Source of the DNA: an uncultured Clostridia bacterium
GTDB taxonomy: Bacteria; Bacillota; Clostridia; Oscillospirales; Ruminococcaceae
NCBI GenBank assembly: GCA_947627465.1
Contig: CANQWD010000015.1
Span: 1-57,611, forward strand
Reading direction: 5' to 3'
DNA length: 57,611 nt
The position numbers and the translations under genes were made by a program. A model generated the notes under the pieces. It saw nothing but the letters and a program-made list of their open reading frames with translations, was not told the DNA's origin and ran no database searches. Shown piece by piece: positions 7,837 to 14,581 of the stretch (its first letter is position 1; each line of letters begins with the position of its first letter).

Positions 7837-7853
7837 GGTATCAAAACGGTATC
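7837..7853. repeat. Paired GGTATC sites, left end of element B
   Basis: GGTATC at 7837-7842 and 7848-7853, 11 bp apart. The same pair with the same spacing and orientation occurs at the other end of the element (21391-21407). Candidate arm-type binding sites of integrase B. Confidence 0.45.
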
Positions 7854-7875
7854 GGAGATTTCAAGCGTATAAAAA

Positions 7876-8286
7876 CTACAAACTTTTAAACACTTCAATA
7901 TTCGAAAATTGTTCTCTCGCAAAATGAATAAGTTGTTCAAACGGGTTGGCCTTATAGTATTCGCCTAAAATCCCGTTAATGATAATATCGTTTGGAAAAG
8001 ATATTTTATAATTGGTTCTCCAACCATCGCGGTAGCCACAACAGTTCCTTTCATCTTCAGGTTTGTTAGAGTATGCTACAATTGCCTCATAAGAAACGAT
8101 CTGCCGCATCTTGATTAAATCCTCATCAGGTATCTCATATTTCTTTGTTCTTGCCATTTTGGTTTTCGGGTCAAAGACATTTGAAACAATTTCTTTATCT
8201 TCAAAATGGATTGTCGCCTTATACTGCTTTTCTCCCGGAAAAAGCGGCTTATGAACATACACTAAACACAACGGATATAATGACAT
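7876..8286 (-). CDS. Hypothetical protein (136 aa)
   Basis: Not recognised. It is acidic/mixed charge with no signal peptide or membrane segment; a central stretch carries CCGYRDGWRTNY. It lies 20 bases downstream of the XRE regulator on the same strand and is probably co-transcribed with it, in the position where integrative elements often carry an immunity partner. Coding is supported by length, by the absence of a competing frame and by spacing. Function unknown. Confidence 0.55.
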   Translation of the reverse strand: MSLYPLCLVYVHKPLFPGEKQYKATIHFEDKEIVSNVFDPKTKMARTKKYEIPDEDLIKMRQIVSYEAIVAYSNKPEDERNCCGYRDGWRTNYKISFPNDIIINGILGEYYKANPFEQLIHFAREQFSNIEVFKSL

Positions 8287-8306
8287 AATAACACCTCGAT
8301 CAAATA

Positions 8307-9008
8307 TTATTCCCGCCCGGTAAACAAAAACGTCAGCCCCACATCGAACTCGCGGACAATGCGAAAAATGTCGGACGTGTTGAGCGGCGCAATCTCGGTC
8401 GGCTTTTTGGAGCGGTCAAACAGATCGGCTATTTTCTTTTCGGAAAGTTTTATAGCGTAAAGGTCATCGGGTGTTTTCCCGAAACGTTCAAGGTTAGAGA
8501 TTACAATACGCGAGACCTGCACTTGCAAGCACCGATACGGCTTATTCGCCGCCGCGCGCCCCAAAATATCGAGAATTTGCTCGTTTTCGGTGAGTGGCGA
8601 GGGCTTGCTCTGCTCCGGTTCGAGGAGCTTTTGACCGTCAAGCTCCGGATTCAAATAGGTAACGGAACAGCCCATATATTTTGCAATTCTCGAAAGGCTC
8701 GCCGCGTCCAGCTCCACACCATTAAGAACACTGCACATCATATCGGGGTGCGCTTTCATTATATAATATACATTTGTTAAAGCATTGGCGTCGTTTGATA
8801 TTTCAGGCTCCTTACCCTCATCGTCTTGAAAGAAGTAGTCAACAGTAACCTGAAAGTATCCTGCCAACTTTTCCAAAATATCTGCGCCTACCGTTGAACC
8901 GGTCTTCCATTTCTTCAAATTTCCCGTACTAATGCCGATTTCCTTTAAAACAGGGGTCGGCTTAACTCCTTTTTCATCACAAAGCTTTATAAATTGGTCA
9001 TAAAACAC
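8307..9008 (-). CDS. XRE-family HTH regulator, element B
   Basis: 233 aa from a GTG at 9008, with AGGAGGG seven bases upstream. Residues about 3-65 are a classic XRE helix-turn-helix (VLKEIGISTGNLKKWKTGSTVGADILEKLAGYF). Two further segments (LDAASLSRIAKYMGCSV and the C-terminal KIADLFDRSKK region) resemble truncated HTH repeats. It diverges from xis-int-mobC-primase, with the strong promoter of that operon between them, so it is the likely repressor controlling excision and replication of element B. Confidence 0.88.
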   Translation of the reverse strand: MFYDQFIKLCDEKGVKPTPVLKEIGISTGNLKKWKTGSTVGADILEKLAGYFQVTVDYFFQDDEGKEPEISNDANALTNVYYIMKAHPDMMCSVLNGVELDAASLSRIAKYMGCSVTYLNPELDGQKLLEPEQSKPSPLTENEQILDILGRAAANKPYRCLQVQVSRIVISNLERFGKTPDDLYAIKLSEKKIADLFDRSKKPTEIAPLNTSDIFRIVREFDVGLTFLFTGRE

Positions 9009-9080
9009 AAAATATCCCTCCTAATTTTGTATATGTTTCACGAAATTGTAACAGCTCGCAAAATAAATGCACTGTCGCAC

Positions 9081-9109
9081 TTGACAAATGCACTATAATG
9101 AACTATAAT
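9081..9109 (+). promoter_or_regulatory. Strong sigma-A promoter of the xis-int-mob operon
   Basis: Consensus TTGACA (9081-9086), exactly 17 bases, consensus TATAAT (9104-9109), about 79 bases upstream of the xis start. GCACT words at 9069, 9077, 9090 and 9162 surround or overlap it and may be operators. Such a perfect promoter must be kept off, consistent with the divergent XRE repressor. Confidence 0.8.
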
Positions 9110-9187
9110 ATAAATATCAACAATAAAGTGAATAAGTTACTATTCATATTATATCACAGTTGCACTAATTTGTCAAGGAAGTTTTTT

Positions 9188-9382
9188 ATGACAAATAAAA
9201 TTTTACTCAACGCGGAAGAAGTTGCCGAAATCCTCGGTATATCGAAGCCCCACGCCTACAAGCTCATCAAAGGACTGAACGACGAACTGAAATCGCGCGG
9301 CTACATCACGGTAGCGGGCAAGATTAGCCGCAAGTACTTCGAGGAAAAGGTTTACGGAGGTGAGCAGTATGCCCGTGTATAA
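9188..9382 (+). CDS. Excisionase-like HTH protein, element B
   Basis: 64 aa, ATG at 9188 after AAGGAAG. MerR/Xis-type helix-turn-helix (NAEEVAEILGISKPHAYKLI) followed by a wing (LKSRGYITVAGKISRKYF). Its last 14 bases overlap int B, so the two are translationally coupled. Expected to act as the recombination directionality factor and possibly as an autoregulator. It is homologous to the element A protein at 5918-6121. Confidence 0.85.
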   Translation: MTNKILLNAEEVAEILGISKPHAYKLIKGLNDELKSRGYITVAGKISRKYFEEKVYGGEQYARV

Positions 9383-10433
9383 GGACGAGAAAACAAATAA
9401 GTGGTTCGTTTCGTGTTGGTACACCGATTGGCAGGGCGTAAAGAAAAAGAAGGTCAAGCGCGGCTTTGAAACGAAACGCGACGCGCAGGATTGGGAACGG
9501 CAGTTCCGCTTGCAAGACAGCGCAAATCCCGAAATGACGATGAACAGCTTTATGGAGATGTACAAAAACGATGTTTCCCCCAAACTGAAAGAAAACACTT
9601 GGCTCACCAAAGAGAACATCATCATAAAGCACATTCTGCCGACTTTCGGTAATATGCGGCTTAGCGACATCACGGCGAAAAACGTCATTGATTGGCAGAA
9701 CCAAATCCGCAAAGAGGGTTACTCCGACACATATTTGAGAACGATACACAATCAGCTTTCCACGATGTTCAATCACGCAGTGCGTTATTACGGACTGAAA
9801 CAAAATCCCGCCTTTGTCGCGGGCGGAATGGGCGCGAAGCGGCGCGGAGAGATAGTATTTTGGACAAAAGAGGAGTATCTGAAATTCGCCGAGGTGATGA
9901 TGGACAAGCCAATCTATTACTATGCGTTTGAGATACTTTATTGGTGCGGCATACGCGTTGGCGAGCTACTTGCCCTTACACCGTCCGATTTCAATTACGA
10001 GAAGAAAACGCTTCGTATCGACGAATCATATCAGCGGCTCAAAGGGCGTGACGTGATAACCTCGCCGAAAACCGAGAAAAGCAAGCGCATAATCAGCGTT
10101 CCCGACTTCCTCTGTGATGAGATCTCCGACTACCTAAAGAGCCTTTACAAGCCTAATGATGATGACAGAATTTTCTGTGAGCTGTCAAAAAGCTCACTCA
10201 ACAAGACCTTGAAGATCGGCGCGAAAGCTGCGGGAGTAAAGGAACTTCATGTGCATTGTTTGCGCCATTCGCACGTATCGCTCCTGATCGATATGGGATT
10301 TACCGCACTTGCGATAGGGGAACGTATGGGTCACGAAACGCAGGAGATAACGCTGACTTACGCGCACCTGTTCCCCAGTCGGCAAGTGGAAATGGCTACA
10401 AAGTTAAACGAGATAAGAAAGGATGATGAATGA
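9369..10433 (+). CDS. Tyrosine recombinase/integrase, element B
   Basis: 354 aa from the ATG at 9369; GGAGG lies at 9355-9359, too close for the in-frame GTG at 9360. Arm-binding AP2-like domain (DWQGVKKKKVKRGF) at the N-terminus, core-binding domain about 55-155, and catalytic domain with CGIRVGELLAL (Arg I), HCLRHSHVSLL (HxxR), MGHETQEITLTYAHLFP (His, nucleophile Tyr). Unlike int A, the C-terminal helix (ATKLNEIRKDDE) is intact. It overlaps the next gene by four bases. Likely catalyses integration at the guaA 3' end. Confidence 0.95.
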   Translation: MPVYKDEKTNKWFVSCWYTDWQGVKKKKVKRGFETKRDAQDWERQFRLQDSANPEMTMNSFMEMYKNDVSPKLKENTWLTKENIIIKHILPTFGNMRLSDITAKNVIDWQNQIRKEGYSDTYLRTIHNQLSTMFNHAVRYYGLKQNPAFVAGGMGAKRRGEIVFWTKEEYLKFAEVMMDKPIYYYAFEILYWCGIRVGELLALTPSDFNYEKKTLRIDESYQRLKGRDVITSPKTEKSKRIISVPDFLCDEISDYLKSLYKPNDDDRIFCELSKSSLNKTLKIGAKAAGVKELHVHCLRHSHVSLLIDMGFTALAIGERMGHETQEITLTYAHLFPSRQVEMATKLNEIRKDDE

Positions 10434-10756
10434 TGTCGGCAAAGGTATATGACGGCAAAGGTCGTTTTCGCGGGAAGATCGTATCGTTCCGCTGTTCCGA
10501 GGAAGAAAACGCTCTGTTAGACGCGGCGGTCAAGCTATCGGGGCTTACCAAGCAGGATTACATAATCAATAAGATCACAAACCGCGAGGTAGTGGTTCAG
10601 CCGAACTCGCGAGTTTACAAGGCGCTCAAAGACACGCTTGCCGAGGTGCTTGCAGAACTGAAAAGAATTGATAGCGGCGGTGGGGTTGACGGTGATCTGC
10701 TTGAAATTATCCGTCTTATCAATATCACTCTTGACGGCGCGAAAGGCGGTGAATAA
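10430..10756 (+). CDS. MobC-like relaxosome accessory protein (ribbon-helix-helix)
   Basis: 108 aa; ATGATG start overlaps the int B stop. KIVSFRCSEEENALLDAAVK followed by SGLTKQDYIINKI is the usual N-terminal RHH pattern of MobC/relaxosome proteins that bind near oriT and help the relaxase open the DNA. The C-terminal half (LAEVLAELKRIDSGGG, then LLEIIRLINITLDGA) may dimerise. It directly abuts the primase start. Element A has no counterpart in the window. Confidence 0.7.
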   Translation: MMSAKVYDGKGRFRGKIVSFRCSEEENALLDAAVKLSGLTKQDYIINKITNREVVVQPNSRVYKALKDTLAEVLAELKRIDSGGGVDGDLLEIIRLINITLDGAKGGE

Positions 10757-12148
10757 ATGTCGGAAAAGGGAAAGACCGCTCCTTATGAGCCTACGGCAAT
10801 AGGCTCGGAGCAGGCCTCAACTCACAATTCTATTATAGCACCAACGAGCGAAAAAGTCAAGTGGTTAAGTGACGAAAATAAGATCGACGAGCCTATGTTC
10901 TGCGAGTGCTTTTGCGAGCATCGCGAGCTGCGGTACTTTGGCGGAATTTTCTGTTCAATTGACGGAGAAGTAAATCCGGAAAGAATACGCGCCGAGATCT
11001 CCCGAACGCTCACGGAGAACGGCATAAAAAGCGGCATTGCGAATAAAACGAACGCGCTGTTTGAAATTCTGAAGCTGCACTGCCACGCCGAGCCGATGAT
11101 CCCGCGCTTAGATGAAATTCATGTTCGCAACGGCGTAATCAAAGTTGACGGTCGAATGGGCGAACCGCCGACGTTCATTCCTAAAAAGCGTTTCTGCGTT
11201 AATCGGCTGAACATTGATTACGATCCCAAGATATGGGAACATCAATACTATCCGGGGAAGTTTATGGACTTTCTCTGCGGTCTGCTAGACTTCGAGGACA
11301 TTCAGACTTTGCAAGAATATCTCGGCTACTGCTTAATACCGTCAACAAAGGCTCAAAAGGCGCTGTTCATCATAGGCAGCGGCGGCGAAGGCAAGTCGCG
11401 TATCGGGGTGGTGTTGAATGAGATTTTCGGCTCGTCTATGCTGTCGGGAGATTTTCAGCGCGTGGAGAACGACAAGTTCTTCCGCTATAATCTTCAAAAC
11501 AAGCTCATAATGAATGATGACGATATGCAGCTTACCGCTCTCAAATCCACGGGCATTATCAAGAACATCATCACCGCCGAAGTGCCTATTGACGTTGAAG
11601 CGAAAGGACATCAGTCTTTTCCCGCCCTGCTCTACTGCCGTTTCGTTTGTTTCGGGAACGGCTCTCCGAAAAATCTCTACGACAAGACAAAGGGCTGGTC
11701 GCGGCGCTTGCTCATTCTCACTACTAAGCCAAAACCTGCAAACCGCGTTGACGATCCGTTCCTTGCGGAGAAATTCCTCGCTGAAAAGGAACAGATATTC
11801 TGTTGGATGCTGGACGGACTGCGGCGGTTGATCGCGAATGGCTACAAGTTCACCGAAAGCGAAAAGACCCGCGCTAACGCGGCGGACTCGCTTGCGGATA
11901 ACTGTAATATCATCGAGTTCCTCGGCGAAGCAGTCGGGTTTGACAAGAGCAAGGTGGTTTCGAGCAGGCTGCTCTATTCGGTGTATGCGGATTGGTGCGA
12001 GGAAAACGGCTTGACGGCTCTGAAACGCGACAGCTTTATTAGCTGGCTTAGATCGAATGAGGGAGATTACCCGTTCCGCCACGGCAACAATGTCTATTCC
12101 GAGGGCAAGCGCGTGCGCGGGTTCGAGGGATTATTCATCAGAACTTGA
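10757..12148 (+). CDS. D5/P4-type primase-helicase (SF3 helicase), element B
   Basis: 463 aa, starting immediately after the preceding stop. The N-terminal ~160 residues carry a D5_N-like region. The SF3 helicase domain has Walker A GSGGEGKSRIG, Walker B KLIMNDDDM and motif C VCFGNGSP, ending in a winged-helix-like C-terminus (SFISWLRSNEG). These proteins initiate or drive DNA unwinding for phage, plasmid and satellite replication. A dense GTAC repeat array follows immediately and is the natural candidate for its origin, so element B may replicate after excision. It replaces the RepA-like ATPase of element A, showing a swapped replication module. Confidence 0.88.
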   Translation: MSEKGKTAPYEPTAIGSEQASTHNSIIAPTSEKVKWLSDENKIDEPMFCECFCEHRELRYFGGIFCSIDGEVNPERIRAEISRTLTENGIKSGIANKTNALFEILKLHCHAEPMIPRLDEIHVRNGVIKVDGRMGEPPTFIPKKRFCVNRLNIDYDPKIWEHQYYPGKFMDFLCGLLDFEDIQTLQEYLGYCLIPSTKAQKALFIIGSGGEGKSRIGVVLNEIFGSSMLSGDFQRVENDKFFRYNLQNKLIMNDDDMQLTALKSTGIIKNIITAEVPIDVEAKGHQSFPALLYCRFVCFGNGSPKNLYDKTKGWSRRLLILTTKPKPANRVDDPFLAEKFLAEKEQIFCWMLDGLRRLIANGYKFTESEKTRANAADSLADNCNIIEFLGEAVGFDKSKVVSSRLLYSVYADWCEENGLTALKRDSFISWLRSNEGDYPFRHGNNVYSEGKRVRGFEGLFIRT

Positions 12149-12149
12149 A

Positions 12150-12345
12150 AAAAGGGTGTACAGAGTGTACATTCCGCATAACCGTGCGGTTTGATAGGTA
12201 ATTTCAAGGCGTACAAAGGGTGTACAAAGATGTACGGAGATGTACAATGTACGGGCTTGTACATCCTCTGTACACCCCGTGCCGAGCGGTGAAGCCTTTT
12301 GCAGAGCGGTATGGCAAGCCCCTTGTACGCCTTGTACACCCTTTT
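12150..12345. repeat. GTAC repeat array flanked by a 13-bp inverted repeat, candidate replication origin
   Basis: Eleven GTAC words (mostly TGTACA/TGTACG) lie in about 190 bp, many 9-11 bp apart, that is on one face of the helix. The ends form a perfect inverted repeat: AAAAGGGTGTACA (12150-12162) and TGTACACCCTTTT (12333-12345). It sits directly after the primase-helicase gene. The small open frames across it are by-products of the repeats. Iteron-type origin is an inference from position and periodicity. Confidence 0.6.
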
Positions 12346-12405
12346 GGGCACTCCGTTTATATTTTTTCTTTCAGCTTTGGAATTTTTGAAAGTGAGGTTT
12401 TTATT

Positions 12406-12570
12406 ATGAAACAGATGATAATAGCAGTAGCAGCATTAACGGCGGGCGCGGGAGCTGCACTTCTTCTCCTGTCGCGCTCGTTTACTGGAAGAACCCGCAA
12501 GCCTTGTATGACGTTCGCGGAACTTTACGAGGACAACATCTGTAATGTAAGTGGAAGCCTGTTCGATTAG
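12406..12570 (+). CDS. 54-aa conserved membrane peptide, element B copy
   Basis: 54 aa, MKQMIIAVAALTAGAGAALL at the N-terminus and NVSGSLFD at the end, with GTGAGG upstream. One membrane-spanning segment (about residues 4-23), then basic RTRKP, then TFAELYEDN. Identical at most positions to the element A peptide (4638-4802), with the same length and the same place upstream of the oriT hairpin and mobV. The TFAELYEDN block is fully conserved. Function unknown. Confidence 0.75.
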   Translation: MKQMIIAVAALTAGAGAALLLLSRSFTGRTRKPCMTFAELYEDNICNVSGSLFD

Positions 12571-12673
12571 GCAGGTCAGAAAAAGAAAGCGGTTACCGCG
12601 TCTTTTCCTTTTTTTCAGCCGTGCCGATTTTCGGACGGGCAGCAAGGTGAGTAAGCCGCGAGAGCGGGGGATT

Positions 12674-12757
12674 GCAAAGGGGGTGCTAACGCCCCTTTGC
12701 CGCAAAGACTTTTGACACGAAGCGAGGAACGAGTGGAGTGTCAAAAGTAACTTTGCG
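12674..12757. other. Candidate oriT region of element B (two inverted repeats)
   Basis: Hairpin 1: GCAAAGGGG (12674-12682), loop GTGCTAACG, CCCCTTTGC (12692-12700). Hairpin 2: CGCAAAG plus ACTTTTGACAC (12701-12718) pairing with GTGTCAAAAGT, a two-base bulge, and CTTTGCG (12738-12757). Hairpin 1 matches the element A copy in the loop, and the one stem position that differs is compensated on the other side. It lies 41 bases upstream of mobV. Confidence 0.62.
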
Positions 12758-12797
12758 TTGTTACCGTCACGATAACGATTTTATGAAAGGAGAACCT

Positions 12798-14093
12798 ATG
12801 AAAAAGACCATAAGCATACGCATTGGCAAAGGCAGCATTTCCCACAATAACCGAAAGTTCGTAGCGAAGAACGTTGATGAAAAGCGCGTCAAAGATAATG
12901 TGATCCTGTGCTGCGAGAATCTTAAAAACGTTTATGATGATCTGTTTGGCGCGGCACTGGCGGAATACAACGCCAAGCAGAAAAGAAAAGACCGCCGCAT
13001 TGAGAACTATCTTGACCACATCACGAACGGCAAACAAGAGAAGCCGTTCTATGAGCTTGTCTTTCAAATCGGCAATAAGGACGATACTTCGTGCGGCACT
13101 CCCGACGCGGAGATCGCGACGAATATTTTGCGCGAATATTATGATGATTTTCTGAAACGAAATCCGCACATCAGAGTGTTCAATGCCGTTATACATCTTG
13201 ATGAAGCTACACCACATCTTCATGTTGACTTCGTTCCGTTCGCCACAGGGCAGAGCCGCGGACTTTCAACCCGCAACCCCCTGAACAAGGCTCTGGAGCA
13301 ACAAGGCTTTTCCGCAAAGACTAACCTTGAAACGCCCGCAAAGCTGTGGACGGACTCGGAAAAGCAGCAGCTTGCCGAGATTATGCTCAAGCGCGGTATC
13401 GAGTGGGAGCAGCTAGGAACGCACAACGAACATCTTTCCGTCCTTGACTTCAAGAAGCAGGAACGCGCGAAAGAGGTCAAGCATTTGGAGAACGAGATCT
13501 CAAACAAAGACCTGATATTGGAGTGGCGCAAGGAAGCTATTGAGCGAACAGAACAAGACCTTGACAAACTCGGCTCAGAGTGCATGGAGAAACGAGCCGA
13601 GGTCGAGCAGCTTGACAGCGAGATCTCCGAAAAGGAGAACATCAAAGCCAGAACGGAAGCTACGCTTGCCGAAAAGCAAGACATTCTCAATAAAAGCGTA
13701 GAAAAGATCGTTAAGATCAATACTATCGACCACATCGAAACGGGCAAGACGGTGTTCGGGGGCAAGGTCACAATCTCGCCCGATGATTACGATAGACTGA
13801 CCGATCTCGCGAAAAAGCAGATCGCTGCCGAGAATCGTGAGGGAGAGCTGACCGCCGAGGTAACAAAGCTGAAAAAGGAAAATGAGAAGCTGTCCTCCGA
13901 GAACAACACTCTCCGAGAGCAAGTCCAAGCTGCACGGTCTCTAAAATTTTCTTTTTCGGATCTGCAACGTGAACTTGAAACTCTTAAAGAACGCTATCGC
14001 AAGGTGATTGAATTTGTCGAAAGTCTTGGTTTAAAGGATAAGTTGGAGCGTTTTTTGCACTTTAAAAGCACAAGCATAAACAAACGACGCTGA
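12798..14093 (+). CDS. MobV-family relaxase (Mob/Pre), element B
   Basis: 431 aa; ATG at 12798 after AAAGGAG. N-terminal MobV domain with HNNRKF, FYELVFQIGNKDD and the metal/catalytic motif HLDEATPHLHVDFVPF. After about residue 225 comes a coiled coil (LILEWRKEAIERTEQDLDKL, EKQDILNKSVEKIVKINTID) that is nearly identical to the element A relaxase, whereas the N-terminal domains share far less. The relaxase should nick the hairpin region upstream. No coupling protein or type IV secretion genes are present, so the element is mobilisable rather than self-transmissible. Confidence 0.92.
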   Translation: MKKTISIRIGKGSISHNNRKFVAKNVDEKRVKDNVILCCENLKNVYDDLFGAALAEYNAKQKRKDRRIENYLDHITNGKQEKPFYELVFQIGNKDDTSCGTPDAEIATNILREYYDDFLKRNPHIRVFNAVIHLDEATPHLHVDFVPFATGQSRGLSTRNPLNKALEQQGFSAKTNLETPAKLWTDSEKQQLAEIMLKRGIEWEQLGTHNEHLSVLDFKKQERAKEVKHLENEISNKDLILEWRKEAIERTEQDLDKLGSECMEKRAEVEQLDSEISEKENIKARTEATLAEKQDILNKSVEKIVKINTIDHIETGKTVFGGKVTISPDDYDRLTDLAKKQIAAENREGELTAEVTKLKKENEKLSSENNTLREQVQAARSLKFSFSDLQRELETLKERYRKVIEFVESLGLKDKLERFLHFKSTSINKRR

Positions 14094-14204
14094 TTCTTCC
14101 ACCAGAATTTAAACAAGTACTTACTTTTACGTCAAGTGCTTGCCGATTTACATATTGTTTAATGAATAACTCTCCGATATATGTAATATAATAATACTTA
14201 CAGT

Positions 14205-14294
14205 AAAACCTTGCTAATATTAAACTCTGCTGTTTAGGGAATTTTTTGTTTTACTATTTGAGTAGCATTACTTTACAAAGGTTAGCAAGGTTTT
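14205..14294. repeat. 13-bp perfect inverted repeat around an AT-rich 64-bp core
   Basis: AAAACCTTGCTAA (14205-14217) and TTAGCAAGGTTTT (14282-14294). It lies between mobV B and a small ORF, at the border of the mobility module and the restriction-modification cargo, where base composition turns AT-rich. It may be a regulatory stem or the trace of a cargo insertion. Confidence 0.45.
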
Positions 14295-14328
14295 ATTGGA
14301 AGAAAACAGCAATTTTGGAAGGGAAAGT

Positions 14329-14580
14329 ATGGAAAAAACGATAGCTCAAAATATGATTGATATTTTAACCTTGCATAGGCAAAAAAGTGTGTGGTATGGA
14401 GACATTAAAATAATAGAGGAATGTGCTATGAAATCAAATGTTCAAAAAAAGCACCCTCAAATAACCATACAATGTATATTGAATGCACTTGATAATTCAA
14501 AGTATTTTGAGAAAAGTTATATTGTTTCCGATCACACCGGTAAAAAAAGAAAGTATAGGTGTTTTACCATTAAATCATAA
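14329..14580 (+). CDS. Small basic hypothetical protein next to the RM operon
   Basis: 83 aa from the ATG at 14329 (GGAAGGGAAAG upstream). It begins MEKTIAQNMIDILTLHRQKS and ends KKRKYRCFTIKS. Rich in Lys/Arg, with a predicted helix-rich core (TIQCILNALDNSKYFEKSY) that could be a winged helix. It converges on the GHKL ATPase gene with one base between the stops. AT-rich like the cargo. It could be a controller of the restriction operon, but I cannot assign a family. Confidence 0.5.
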   Translation: MEKTIAQNMIDILTLHRQKSVWYGDIKIIEECAMKSNVQKKHPQITIQCILNALDNSKYFEKSYIVSDHTGKKRKYRCFTIKS

Positions 14581-14581
14581 A

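Noticed and set aside
12150-12345. CRISPR array in the GTAC repeat region
   Set aside because: Repeats are only 4-6 bp with 3-7 bp gaps; no repeat-spacer structure and no cas genes.
12094-12351. 85-codon minus-strand frame over the GTAC repeats
   Set aside because: The repetitive amino-acid pattern comes from the DNA repeats.
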